Virus record (IMG/VR): IMGVR_UViG_3300031565_000438
Location: 1-21,688 of that record
Source: a virus
DNA length: 21,688 nt
Reading direction: 5' to 3' (one strand)
The position numbers and the translations under genes are program-made. The notes beneath the pieces were generated by a model that saw nothing but the letters and a program-made list of their open reading frames with translations, had not been told where the DNA came from and made no database searches. Shown here one piece after another: positions 1 through 5,241 of the stretch (positions are counted from its first letter, which is position 1; each line of letters opens with the position of its first letter).

Positions 1-1
1 C

Positions 2-307
2 AAAGACAGTGATTGGGCAGAAGAATATAGTATGTTAAAAGGCCCAAATGGTTTTGAGTGCTGTTTAACAGAACCAGAGGACAGAGTATGGTACAGAGAT
101 GGTGATATTGCTGTCCAAGAGCTTAATAAGCTCGATAAGCGAATCAAAGAGCTTGAGGAGGCCTTATTCCAACACAGATGGGATATGCACTATCCATCAG
201 ATAGACCCTGCCCAACTTGTAGGCAAAGTGCAAAAGCTTTAAGACTTAAAGTACCAGACCATTGTGCAAGAAAAGAATTAGATGAGAAATCCCTGAAAGG
301 AAAATGA
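2..307 (+). CDS. Small Cys-containing hypothetical protein (5' end cut by window)
   Basis: The reading frame is open from the first complete codon at position 2, so the true start is probably outside the window. An internal ATG at 32 exists but has no clear Shine-Dalgarno. The visible part is about 101 residues, has a charged helical stretch (NKLDKRIKELEEALFQHRW) and then a CPTC knuckle; two further cysteines (CC) lie upstream. This could be a small zinc-binding or coiled-coil phage protein. No family is recognised. It ends 1 nt before the next ATG, so it is probably co-transcribed with the two genes that follow. Confidence 0.6.
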   Translation, partial: KDSDWAEEYSMLKGPNGFECCLTEPEDRVWYRDGDIAVQELNKLDKRIKELEEALFQHRWDMHYPSDRPCPTCRQSAKALRLKVPDHCARKELDEKSLKGK

Positions 308-308
308 A

Positions 309-593
309 ATGGATAGAATACTTAGACTCAAAGCCGAGCGAATCGAAGAGCTTGAAAAAGCTGTGGATGAATGGAGGACAAAGGCAGATTCAGAACTGGC
401 TATCAACGCGAGGCTGCATACTGAAACAGCAAAACTCAAAGAGCTTGAAGGGGCAACAAGAATAATATGTCATGTAGAATCTTGTTCTTGTCGTACCGCA
501 GGAATGTGCAAAGCCACGACCATACATTTACAGCCTTGTTCTCCTGATGCTGATAATGTTGTAGGTTGCTCGGAATTTACTGAAAAACCCTGA
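309..593 (+). CDS. Coiled-coil, Cys-rich hypothetical protein
   Basis: 94 residues. The first half is a strongly charged heptad-like helix (RLKAERIEELEKAVDEWRTK and onward). The second half has seven cysteines, including CHVESCSC and CRTAGMC, which suggests metal binding or a compact Cys knot. The start is supported by GGAAAA upstream and by 1-nt spacing from the previous stop. I do not recognise the family. It resembles its neighbour in plan (coiled coil followed by Cys region), so the two may be distant relatives. Function unknown. Confidence 0.6.
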   Translation: MDRILRLKAERIEELEKAVDEWRTKADSELAINARLHTETAKLKELEGATRIICHVESCSCRTAGMCKATTIHLQPCSPDADNVVGCSEFTEKP

Positions 594-603
594 AAGGCTA
601 AGG

Positions 604-807
604 ATGGCAAAGCGAGAACCAAATTACTACGGAATTAGACTTGAGATACGGGGCAATGAAGGGTTAGTGTTTTTAGTTTACCGCGACGCACTAAAAGAGC
701 GGGAAGAATGGGTTAATAGACTACGGGGCAACAGACAACAAATCATAGCCAAGGCCGAGGACATCCGTTTAGCGAGGCAAATCGAAGCTCCATTAAAAAT
801 CCGCTAA
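604..807 (+). CDS. Small basic hypothetical protein
   Basis: 67 residues, rich in Arg and Lys and mostly predicted helical after a short beta-like N-terminus (GIRLEIRGNEGLVFLVYRD). AAAGG lies upstream of the ATG. It follows the previous gene by 10 nt in the same direction. Its TAA stop overlaps the stop of the leftward gene by 4 nt, so the two operons converge tail to tail here with no room for a separate terminator. The family is not recognised; a nucleic-acid-binding role is possible from charge alone. Confidence 0.6.
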   Translation: MAKREPNYYGIRLEIRGNEGLVFLVYRDALKEREEWVNRLRGNRQQIIAKAEDIRLARQIEAPLKIR

Positions 808-1058
808 GGCTTGGCCTGGGTGATGGCAGCTTTAATTTTGCAAATAGTGCAACGACCACAATCACAATCTTCGAATCCTGGGTATCTTGGATCTGTTTCA
901 AGAAGCATTTTTGCCTCTATGGACGCTGCCAGCAAATCATCCCGCTGCTGTTTGAGGGTTTTGATTAACTCATCTCTTTTTTGCAATTGACGAAACATCT
1001 TTGGGGCAATCCGAATTTCGTCTTTAACTTCTTCCATAAAATTCTGAAGTTCACTCAT
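804..1058 (-). CDS. Coiled-coil protein with Cys-rich C-terminus, last gene of leftward operon
   Basis: 84 residues from the ATG at 1058. A long charged helix (MSELQNFMEEVKDEIRIAPK and onward to about residue 55) is followed by a cluster CDCGRCTIC that could bind zinc. The start is uncertain. AAAGGA lies 12-13 nt before this ATG, which is long. An in-frame ATG at 1160 has AAGG at good spacing and overlaps the upstream stop as TGATG, giving 118 residues. I prefer 1058 because the other genes of this operon are also separated by untranslated spacers. No family recognised. Confidence 0.6.
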   Translation of the reverse strand: MSELQNFMEEVKDEIRIAPKMFRQLQKRDELIKTLKQQRDDLLAASIEAKMLLETDPRYPGFEDCDCGRCTICKIKAAITQAKP

Positions 1059-1159
1059 AATATCACAATTTCCTTTCGTATTTGGCCATTTCAGGCCGTT
1101 TAAGGTATATTTCGAGGCCACCACATCCATTCTAAGCGACGAACGGCAGGGCGAGGGCA

Positions 1160-1318
1160 TCAAACTACCTTGTTTTTCTTTCTTGTTAATTTGCCAATAA
1201 CCACGCCCATCTCCATAGCATCGCCACAACAAAATTGCCATTCTTTGTAGTTTCCTTTGTCGTCAACTGTCGGAGTTGAACGTTTACATTTTCGGCATAT
1301 AAAAACAGTCTTTGCCAT
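1160..1318 (-). CDS. 52-residue zinc-ribbon-like hypothetical protein
   Basis: A short gene with ATG at 1318 and TGA at 1160-1162. AAAGGTGG is correctly placed upstream. The protein begins MAKTVFICRKCKRSTPTVDD, giving a CxxC knuckle near residue 8, with a second Cys pair (QFCCGD) near residue 30. It therefore looks like a half or miniature zinc ribbon, ending in a Lys/Arg-rich tail. It lies in the leftward operon between two other tiny genes. The function is unknown; the strong ribosome site and Cys spacing argue that it is real. Confidence 0.65.
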   Translation of the reverse strand: MAKTVFICRKCKRSTPTVDDKGNYKEWQFCCGDAMEMGVVIGKLTRKKNKVV

Positions 1319-1351
1319 TTCACGCCACCTTTCAAGTTATCGTTATACTTT

Positions 1352-1399
1352 CAGCACACAAGCCCGGCCAGTGGTTAGGCTGACCGGTAGTGTGGGCTG
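1352..1399 (-). other. Stem-loop in operon spacer
   Basis: The spacer between two leftward genes holds a long hairpin. The inner arms CCGGCCAG (1364-1371) and CTGACCGG (1380-1387) pair with one G-U. The outer arms CAGCACAC (1352-1359) and GTGTGGGCTG (1390-1399) pair with a small bulge. There is no U-tract, so it is not a clear terminator; mRNA protection or processing is more likely. Confidence 0.5.
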
Positions 1400-1406
1400 T
1401 TAGGAA

Positions 1407-1601
1407 TTACCAACCAATACTTTTGCTTGCTCTAACTTGCTCAGCACTGCTAACTTGACTACGTTTTTCAGCCAGCACTTTAGAGTAATATTTGCCGATT
1501 TCTCCCTGAAACCAAGGACTGCCGATAGGTGCGCTTCTCCATTTGCTTAATAGAGATTCATAATCTGCGTTATCTATCCAACTTTTCATTGATTCGTCCA
1601 T
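1407..1601 (-). CDS. Small conserved-type phage hypothetical protein
   Basis: 64 residues with AAGGGATAGAAAA before the ATG. The sequence has a tryptophan-rich central part (LLSKWRSAPIGSPWFQGEIG) followed by KYYSKVLAEKR. From memory this LxKWRxAPxGxPxFQGExG pattern recurs in small uncharacterised phage and bacterial proteins, but no function is known to me. It sits third from the distal end of the leftward operon and is flanked on both sides by spacers that form hairpins. Confidence 0.7.
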   Translation of the reverse strand: MDESMKSWIDNADYESLLSKWRSAPIGSPWFQGEIGKYYSKVLAEKRSQVSSAEQVRASKSIGW

Positions 1602-1632
1602 TTTTCTATCCCTTCATAAAGTGGTAATGTTT

Positions 1633-1660
1633 AACAGCATACGCCGGAGCGTTGTATGTT
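1633..1660 (-). other. Stem-loop in operon spacer
   Basis: CATACGC (1638-1644) and GCGTTGTATG (1649-1658) form a hairpin with a CGGA tetraloop and a 2-nt bulge. It lies between the first and second genes of the leftward operon and has no U-tract. It is a second structured spacer of the same operon. Confidence 0.4.
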
Positions 1661-1661
1661 A

Positions 1662-1826
1662 TTAGCCTTCAGCTATTTCTTCGGCTTCCTCTATTGTGTC
1701 AAACGGGCCTTCGACTGTATCATAACCACTGGCCTCTGTTGTAGCTTCATCTGGACTGTCTACACTAAATACATCACATTTAGGGCCGTGTACGCCATCG
1801 CACCAACCTACATAATATTTTAACAT
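1662..1826 (-). CDS. 54-residue acidic hypothetical protein, first gene of leftward operon
   Basis: The ATG at 1826 is preceded by a strong AAAGGATAGGAAA ribosome site, and TAA is at 1662-1664. The protein begins MLKYYVGWCDGVHGPKCDVF and ends in a very acidic helix (PFDTIEEAEEIAEG). Two cysteines lie in the N-terminal part. The family is not recognised. It is the first gene downstream of the leftward promoter and its structured leader, so any attenuation there would act on this gene first. Confidence 0.65.
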   Translation of the reverse strand: MLKYYVGWCDGVHGPKCDVFSVDSPDEATTEASGYDTVEGPFDTIEEAEEIAEG

Positions 1827-1830
1827 TTTC

Positions 1831-1938
1831 CTATCCTTTCAAATAAAAAGCCCCGACACAATATGAAAGCCGACCAAAGCTTAGAGGGAAAGTGCCGGAG
1901 CTTATGATTGATTTGATTATGGCCTTGGTCGTTTTCAT
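1831..1938 (-). promoter_or_regulatory. Structured leader of the leftward operon: two interleaved stems, possible attenuator/pseudoknot
   Basis: Read leftward, four arms occur in the order A-B-A'-B'. A (1938-1922) pairs with A' (1880-1863) over about 16 bp with one small internal loop. B (1902-1892, AGCTCCGGCAC) pairs with B' (1859-1849, GTGTCGGGGCT) over 11 bp with two G-U pairs. B' is followed by TTTTTATTT, as in an intrinsic terminator. The stems must form a pseudoknot or exclude one another. A 35-codon ORF (ATG at 1938, TAG at 1831-1833, inside the next ribosome site) spans all four arms. It has no ribosome site and would be nearly leaderless. Pairing is seen directly; attenuation is inference. 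Confidence 0.5.
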
Positions 1939-1947
1939 ACTGTTATT

Positions 1948-1976
1948 ATTATCGACTACTTAGGCTAATTTGTCAA
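1948..1976 (-). promoter_or_regulatory. Sigma70-like promoter for leftward operon
   Basis: On the minus strand, TTGACA (1976-1971) is separated by 17 bp from GATAAT (1953-1948), a full -35 match and 5/6 -10 match. The start of transcription would be near 1941, just before the leader arms. It is the best promoter match in the window and points to host sigma70-type transcription of this operon. Confidence 0.7.
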
Positions 1977-2064
1977 CAAAAAAATTATGATTATCTGAAA
2001 ATATTTGTCAAATCGCTGTTTCAAGCCCAAAAACGCATAAAAAACTTCAGACAAAATATAATAT

Positions 2065-2093
2065 ATTTTATTCTCTGGTTATTCTCTGGACAA
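2065..2093 (-). promoter_or_regulatory. Second, weaker leftward promoter candidate
   Basis: On the minus strand, TTGTCC (2093-2088) lies 17 bp from TAAAAT (2070-2065). Its spacer is made up of the tandem 11-bp repeat, so a protein bound there would block it. This is a weak match resting on position and spacing only. Confidence 0.25.
2068..2089. repeat. Perfect tandem 11-bp repeat, candidate operator
   Basis: TTATTCTCTGG occurs twice head to tail with no mismatch, at 2068-2078 and 2079-2089. The 11-bp period is about one helical turn, placing both copies on the same DNA face. It lies between the leftward promoter and the rightward promoter candidate. GACAAAAT also recurs nearby (2050-2057, 2089-2096). 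Confidence 0.45.
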
Positions 2094-2113
2094 AATTCAA
2101 AACAGTTCGTAAA

Positions 2114-2141
2114 TTGTATTCATGCACGGATGCAGTATAAA
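2114..2141 (+). promoter_or_regulatory. Rightward promoter candidate
   Basis: TTGTAT (2114-2119), a 16-bp spacer and TATAAA (2136-2141) give a moderate sigma70-like match. A transcript would start near 2148 and meet the terminator at 2167-2218 after roughly 70 nt, making a short RNA or an attenuated leader. An alternative pair is TGGACA (2087-2092) with TAAATT (2110-2115). Confidence 0.3.
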
Positions 2142-2166
2142 TGATACAAAAGTTAAGACGAATTTT

Positions 2167-2218
2167 AGTCAGCCTTCGGATACTATGGATTTAGAAAAGC
2201 CGAGGGCTGGCTTTTTTT
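2167..2218 (+). terminator. Intrinsic terminator, rightward
   Basis: The arms AGTCAGCCTTCGG (2167-2179) and CCGAGGGCTGGCT (2200-2212) pair over 13 bp with two G-U pairs. They enclose a 20-nt loop and are followed directly by a run of seven T. No recognised rightward gene lies just upstream, so it ends either a short RNA or a leader transcript from the control region. Confidence 0.75.
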
Positions 2219-2219
2219 A

Positions 2220-2352
2220 TTCTCATCTTTTGATTAGCAACAGGACAGGACAGTGGCGCGTACTCTTCGTCGGGGCAGCCGGGAAGGCGTAAAACCAAGT
2301 GCGCAGCAGAATAGGCAGGCTTAATAGAGCCTATCCAGACATAGCCTAACTG
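2220..2352 (+). other. Non-coding stretch with local self-complementarity
   Basis: No convincing gene is seen here. The stretch is more GC-rich than its flanks. It can form AGGCT/AGCCT around a TAATAG loop, ATAGGC/GCCTAT, and a second GCCTA copy that competes for the same partner. GCGC near 2256 can pair with GCGC near 2303. It might be a structured RNA or the leader of the following ORF. I could not match it to a tRNA or to a known RNA class. Confidence 0.25.
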
Positions 2353-2556
2353 GTGAAAAGGGCAAATATCGTAACATCAGAAGCTTTTCTGAAACCTATG
2401 GTATCTATGGTTGAAAAAGCAGCTTGCAATAATGACAAACACTCTTTCAAAGACAAATTATGTTGGAACGATACAGAAAACGTCTTTGGATGTACCAGCG
2501 CGAAGAATCGTAGTGACTATGTTAGCTACTCGCAAGAGTCAAATTTACCAACATAG
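2353..2556 (+). CDS. Doubtful 67-residue ORF with GTG start
   Basis: The frame starts at GTG directly after an in-frame TAA and has no Shine-Dalgarno. The translation begins MKRANIVTSEAFLKPMVSMV and has mixed composition with no recognised family or motif. It lies alone between the structured stretch and the zinc-ribbon gene at 2687. It could be a real small gene or a chance ORF within a leader RNA. Length and composition are the only support. Confidence 0.25.
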   Translation: MKRANIVTSEAFLKPMVSMVEKAACNNDKHSFKDKLCWNDTENVFGCTSAKNRSDYVSYSQESNLPT

Positions 2557-2686
2557 TAGGTTATTGTAAGTGATAGTAGCAATACACAATAATACCGTGT
2601 TGTTGTAGTTATTAACTAATGGCCAAAGCTAATAGCTAATATAACATAGCTGGGATGTAAACTAAGTAGCATAAGACAGTAAATAA

Positions 2687-3139
2687 ATGGAAAACATAAA
2701 CTGGAAAGGCGCATTCAATCGGTTCAATACTCCGCCAGATGCCATTGTAGCGTCTTATGATGATGATGAGCAGATGAACACAAAAGAGCTTGAAACGCTG
2801 GAATATAAAGCACCTGAACAGCCAAAATATGATAAATGTCAATATTGCGGAGCCGGGCGTGTGGTGAGGCCATCGGGTGAATGGCAGTATTATTGCAATT
2901 GTGATGACCCAATAAAACGCCCTGAACAGCCCATAAATACAGGATGTGCCGCTAAGGAAGATAATGAATGTGAATGTCAAATGTGTGGTGATACCAAGCA
3001 AATTTATGGAGACCCTTACGGCGTACCTTGCCCAGAATGTGTAGTTAAGAGCTCAAACCTTGAGATAATCAAACAAATTGTAGGTTGTATAAGGGTAGAA
3101 TCAGCCCTATTAAACGAGCTTAGGAAGGCTTGTGAATGA
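2687..3139 (+). CDS. Protein with two zinc-knuckle pairs
   Basis: 150 residues. Two Cys4-like modules are visible: CQYCG about residue 55 with CNC about residue 73, then CQMCG about residue 103 with CPEC about residue 121. The second resembles a DnaJ-type zinc ribbon. The N-terminal 50 residues are polar and the C-terminus is helical. A nucleic-acid or protein-binding adaptor is likely, but no specific family is assigned. No strong ribosome site precedes the ATG. It overlaps the terminase-small-subunit-like gene by 4 nt (ATGA), so the two are probably translated together. Confidence 0.7.
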   Translation: MENINWKGAFNRFNTPPDAIVASYDDDEQMNTKELETLEYKAPEQPKYDKCQYCGAGRVVRPSGEWQYYCNCDDPIKRPEQPINTGCAAKEDNECECQMCGDTKQIYGDPYGVPCPECVVKSSNLEIIKQIVGCIRVESALLNELRKACE

Positions 3140-3585
3140 ACCTTAAACAACAACTATTCGTTACATACTACACAGAAGGAGATACAAAGGGCAACTGCGA
3201 ACAATCAATGCTTAAAGCTGGATATAAGCCTGGATATGCAAGGAAGAACTCTGGTAAGTACATACAGGCAATTACAGGCATTAAAGAGGCCATTGATGAC
3301 GCTGTTAATGATATAAAAGAATGGATGAGCGGCAGTAGAAAGCTCTGTGATAAGCTATTTATGGAAAGATATGGGGCTTGCGTAGCCAGAAATGATAACA
3401 CTAATGCTATAAGATGCGTTGAGAACAAGGCTAAGAATGTGGGTTATTATGCTTTAGACAACGCACAACGCACAGAGCAGACTAAATTGGACGAGACCAA
3501 GCGTAAGGAGGTTAAACGGATTGCAAAGCTCTTAAATGAGGACACAATCAAGGAACAGCACATAATAAGGCTGGAGGCAGGCTAA
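3136..3585 (+). CDS. Terminase small subunit-like DNA-binding protein
   Basis: 149 residues. The N-terminus matches the Terminase_2 plan: KQQLFVTYYTEGDTKGN, then SMLKAGYKPGYARKNSGKY, then GIKEAIDDA. This is the usual F-x-x-x-Y, AGY-x-x-x-xAR and helix-turn-helix pattern of phage packaging small subunits. The C-terminal half is helical and charged, fitting oligomerisation or large-subunit contact. Terminase small subunits recognise the packaging site on concatemeric DNA. It overlaps the upstream gene by ATGA. TerL is about 2 kb downstream beyond a terminator, an unusual separation. Some such HTH proteins are not terminases, so moderate confidence. Confidence 0.65.
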   Translation: MNLKQQLFVTYYTEGDTKGNCEQSMLKAGYKPGYARKNSGKYIQAITGIKEAIDDAVNDIKEWMSGSRKLCDKLFMERYGACVARNDNTNAIRCVENKAKNVGYYALDNAQRTEQTKLDETKRKEVKRIAKLLNEDTIKEQHIIRLEAG

Positions 3586-3689
3586 TGTATTCTACACATT
3601 ATTACATAAATGAGTATAATAACAGGCTTTATGGCCGTTATCTTGACAGTGTACCCGCATTATTGGGCTTAAATCGAGGGTATTTATAA
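3585..3689 (+). CDS. 34-residue Tyr-rich hypothetical peptide
   Basis: The start overlaps the preceding stop as TAATG, with GGAGG 7 nt upstream, giving one of the better ribosome sites in the region. The peptide begins MYSTHYYINEYNNRLYGRYL and ends at TAA 3687-3689. It contains seven tyrosines. The coupling and ribosome site argue for translation. Function unknown. Confidence 0.5.
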   Translation: MYSTHYYINEYNNRLYGRYLDSVPALLGLNRGYL

Positions 3690-3698
3690 GGATAGCTA

Positions 3699-3971
3699 AT
3701 GTATAAAGACAAGGACAAGCAGCGAGAAGCTAATAGGAAGGCACAGGCCAAGTTTAAGGCCAAGGGTATTACTGAAGGTATTACTGGTCAGGGTATTATT
3801 GACACAAAGCGAGTAATACCCAAGTATCCAAGTATATCTGATGCTGAATTCACAAGGCTGTTGGCCACTGTGCCTCCAGGCACGCCCAACCAAAGAGTCT
3901 CCAAGCCAGGTGATGCTGACTACGTGCCCATGTGCGAGACTACAAGGAGATGTATAGATGGGCAAGGCTAA
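3699..3971 (+). CDS. Basic phage hypothetical protein (MYKDKDKQREANRKAQAKFK type)
   Basis: 90 residues with AAGGA upstream of the ATG. The N-terminal 25 residues are a highly charged basic helix. A Gly/Ile/Thr segment (GITEGITGQGI) and a Pro-rich region (ATVPPGTPNQRVSKPGDADY) follow. From memory, the basic N-terminal segment recurs in small phage proteins of unknown role. It overlaps the next gene by 14 nt. A nucleic-acid-binding role is plausible from charge, but I assign none. Confidence 0.6.
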   Translation: MYKDKDKQREANRKAQAKFKAKGITEGITGQGIIDTKRVIPKYPSISDAEFTRLLATVPPGTPNQRVSKPGDADYVPMCETTRRCIDGQG

Positions 3972-4152
3972 GGCAGATAGAACAGTACAGTTAAGACGTG
4001 CCCAGGTTGACTACCTAACAAGGGAACAGGTACAGAACAATATCGAGCAGCACAGGTTTAGCCGGCTTGTGTGTCAAGGCTTAAAAGTTGAGGCCCGGCC
4101 TGTTCCTAAAGTACCTAAACCCCCAAGGGGGCCGGGGCTGACTAAATCATAG
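3958..4152 (+). CDS. Small basic hypothetical protein with Pro-rich tail
   Basis: 64 residues. The start is supported by AAGGAG 8 nt upstream, inside the end of the previous gene. The first half is helical and basic (KADRTVQLRRAQVDYLTREQ). The tail is rich in Pro, Lys and Val (PVPKVPKPPRGPG). The DNA near its 3' end can fold as CCCCCAAGGGGG but has no T-run, so a terminator is not claimed. No family recognised. Confidence 0.55.
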   Translation: MGKAKADRTVQLRRAQVDYLTREQVQNNIEQHRFSRLVCQGLKVEARPVPKVPKPPRGPGLTKS

Positions 4153-4158
4153 TATGCC

Positions 4159-4195
4159 TCGACATATTTATAGTATTTATGGAATGTCAAGATAA
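4159..4195 (+). repeat. Recurring intergenic motif, copy 1
   Basis: The core GGAATGTCAAGATAA (4181-4195) has an AT-rich lead (ATTTATAGTATTTAT) and an inverted half-site TCGACAT (4159-4165) facing ATGTCAA (4184-4190). It lies 25 nt before a small gene. Related copies lie at 4403, 4632 and 4939. It may be a phage promoter or operator. It can also be read as the start of a mini-ORF, MECQDNFME. Confidence 0.45.
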
Positions 4196-4220
4196 TTTTA
4201 TGGAATGAAAGGAAAAAAGT

Positions 4221-4406
4221 ATGAAAGCAAAAATTGAAAACGAAAAACTGATTATTGAATTACCGGTCAATAATCCACTTGCGGTATCAACAACTGGCAA
4301 GACAAAAGTAGTTGCAAGCAGTCACGGAAACAAACAATTTGAGATGAAAGGAATTGGCCTTGTTTTTATTGGTGTGAACGCTTTTATTTATCCAGAATCA
4401 AGTTGA
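4221..4406 (+). CDS. 61-residue small beta-type hypothetical protein
   Basis: The ATG is preceded by AAAGGAAAAAAGT. The protein begins MKAKIENEKLIIELPVNNPL and continues with a Ser/Thr/Lys segment (STTGKTKVVASSHGNKQF) and a hydrophobic end (GIGLVFIGVNAFIYP), consistent with a small all-beta fold. From memory, this general layout is common among uncharacterised phage and bacterial proteins. It stands between two copies of the recurring motif, and the TTGACAT half-site of the second copy contains its stop codon. Confidence 0.65.
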   Translation: MKAKIENEKLIIELPVNNPLAVSTTGKTKVVASSHGNKQFEMKGIGLVFIGVNAFIYPESS

Positions 4407-4440
4407 CATATTTTATGGAGAATCGAGAATGTCAAGATAA
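4403..4440 (+). repeat. Recurring intergenic motif, copy 2
   Basis: TTGACAT (4403-4409) and ATGTCAA (4429-4435) form a perfect inverted pair around ATTTTATGGAGAATCGAGA. The core is GAATGTCAAGATAA. Read as protein, an ATG at 4415 opens a 36-codon frame (MENRECQDKIKVK...) to TAA at 4523-4525 without a ribosome site. No recognised gene follows directly, unlike the other copies. Confidence 0.4.
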
Positions 4441-4631
4441 AATTAAGGTCAAAACCCCATTTTTATGGGCTAACACCTCATTTAATTTACGGGCTTTTGT
4501 TTTGGCTAATTCCAAATTCTTGTAAAAGCAATGGAATGGGCGTGGCAAGGCGTAATGCCCCAGATTTTTTATATAGCTGGCGCTTCACTTTCGCATAGTG
4601 CCACACATAGGGAAGCCGGGACGGGGGCGAC
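4441..4631. other. Intergenic stretch with no supported gene
   Basis: Between two motif copies no gene is convincing. A small hairpin CCCAT-TTTT-ATGGG is present near 4456-4469 without a T-run on the plus strand. A GC-rich patch (GGGAAGCCGGGACGGGGGCG) lies near 4611-4630 in an otherwise AT-rich sequence. It might be a remnant of a lost small gene. Confidence 0.3.
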
Positions 4632-4674
4632 CTTATATATTTATTATAAAAATAACGGATGTCAAGAACATATA
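4632..4674 (+). repeat. Recurring intergenic motif, copy 3
   Basis: The core GGATGTCAAGAACATATA (4657-4674) follows TTATTATAAAAATAAC. It lies 20 nt before the next gene. The left inverted half-site is degenerate here. Its ATG opens a 12-codon frame that ends as ATGA on the next gene's start, so it might also act as a coupled mini-ORF. Confidence 0.4.
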
Positions 4675-4693
4675 TTGAAACGAAAGGGAAAAA

Positions 4694-4933
4694 ATGAACA
4701 AGGAGTTAAAAAAGCAGGTTATTCAACACGGAAACAGTATTAATGATTTACAGTCCGAGATATTGAGAATTAAGAATGTATTATTTCCTCCGACTCATTA
4801 TGAGATTCGTTGTGAGTGTACGAATTGTAATCGTAGTCAGTATATGTCTGTTCCGATGGGCGAGTTAAGGCCAAAGACTTTCAAATGTAATAAATGTCAA
4901 TGTGAGGTAGATGCAGTTTTAGTTGGCTGGTAA
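4694..4933 (+). CDS. Small zinc-ribbon protein with N-terminal helix
   Basis: 79 residues. A helical N-terminal part (MNKELKKQVIQHGNSINDLQ) leads into a four-cysteine ribbon: CECTNC about residues 40-45 and CNKCQC about residues 65-70. This is a typical zinc-ribbon layout. The ATG is preceded by AAAGGGAAAAA. Such small ribbons often bind nucleic acid or RNA polymerase, but nothing specific shows that here. A copy of the recurring motif lies just upstream. Confidence 0.65.
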   Translation: MNKELKKQVIQHGNSINDLQSEILRIKNVLFPPTHYEIRCECTNCNRSQYMSVPMGELRPKTFKCNKCQCEVDAVLVGW

Positions 4934-4938
4934 AGCTA

Positions 4939-4973
4939 TTTTATAAAAACTATGGAATATCAAGAACAATATA
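4939..4973 (+). repeat. Recurring intergenic motif, copy 4
   Basis: The core GGAATATCAAGAACAATATA (4954-4973) is preceded by TTTTATAAAAACTAT. It lies about 60 nt before the gene at 5035. It can be read as MEYQEQYRIQC, matching the MECQD reading of copy 1. A 13-codon ORF (4981-5022) with AGGA before its ATG follows. Confidence 0.4.
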
Positions 4974-5019
4974 GGATACAATGTTAGCAATAGTACCGAT
5001 AGGAGTCCCAGATAGGCCG

Positions 5020-5039
5020 TAGGACGGACGAAGAATGAA
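5020..5039 (+). repeat. 20-bp direct repeat, left copy (right copy at 5223-5242)
   Basis: TAGGACGGACGAAGAATGAA at 5020-5039 recurs at 5223-5242 with one mismatch (C to T). The left copy supplies the ribosome site and start of the small gene at 5035. The right copy supplies its last codons and stop. The gene is thus bracketed exactly, as after a small duplication. Confidence 0.55.
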
Positions 5040-5241
5040 TTATTCATTAGAAACTGTTGAGGAAAAGCTAACTCATTTGAAAATACACTTATGGGAGTTA
5101 CAACGAGAACAAGATACAAAGGGCAATGCAGCGATGGCTTATGTTTTACAGCATTTGACTATGATTGCTGACAATGCCAGAATGCAATATCTTGACCAAA
5201 AAGAATCCAAGCCACAGGAGAATAGGATGGACGAAGAATGA
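5035..5241 (+). CDS. Helical 68-residue hypothetical protein
   Basis: Predicted almost entirely helical, with a segment HLKIHLWELQREQDTKGNAA and a hydrophilic C-terminus (DQKESKPQENRMDEE). The ribosome site GGACGAAGA is part of a 20-bp direct repeat that also spans the gene's own stop. A 13-codon ORF (4981-5022) upstream ends 13 nt before this start and might act as a coupling leader. No family recognised. It is the last gene before the terminator at 5291. Confidence 0.6.
   Translation: MNYSLETVEEKLTHLKIHLWELQREQDTKGNAAMAYVLQHLTMIADNARMQYLDQKESKPQENRMDEE

Noticed and set aside
2220-2352. A tRNA or group II intron 5' end (GTGCGC near 2301)
   Set aside because: No T-arm consensus, no acceptor pairing, and no domain V-like hairpin downstream.
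2724-2912. Antisense ORFs opposite the zinc-knuckle gene
   Set aside because: No ribosome sites; the plus frame has paired CxxC motifs and an ATGA coupling to the next gene.
4117-4128. CCCCCAAGGGGG as a terminator
   Set aside because: No T-run follows and the loop is too small; it codes for the Pro-rich tail of the gene there.
4531-4743. 70-codon rightward ORF before the zinc-ribbon gene
   Set aside because: No ribosome site, overlaps the well-supported gene at 4694 by 50 nt, and runs through a copy of the recurring motif.
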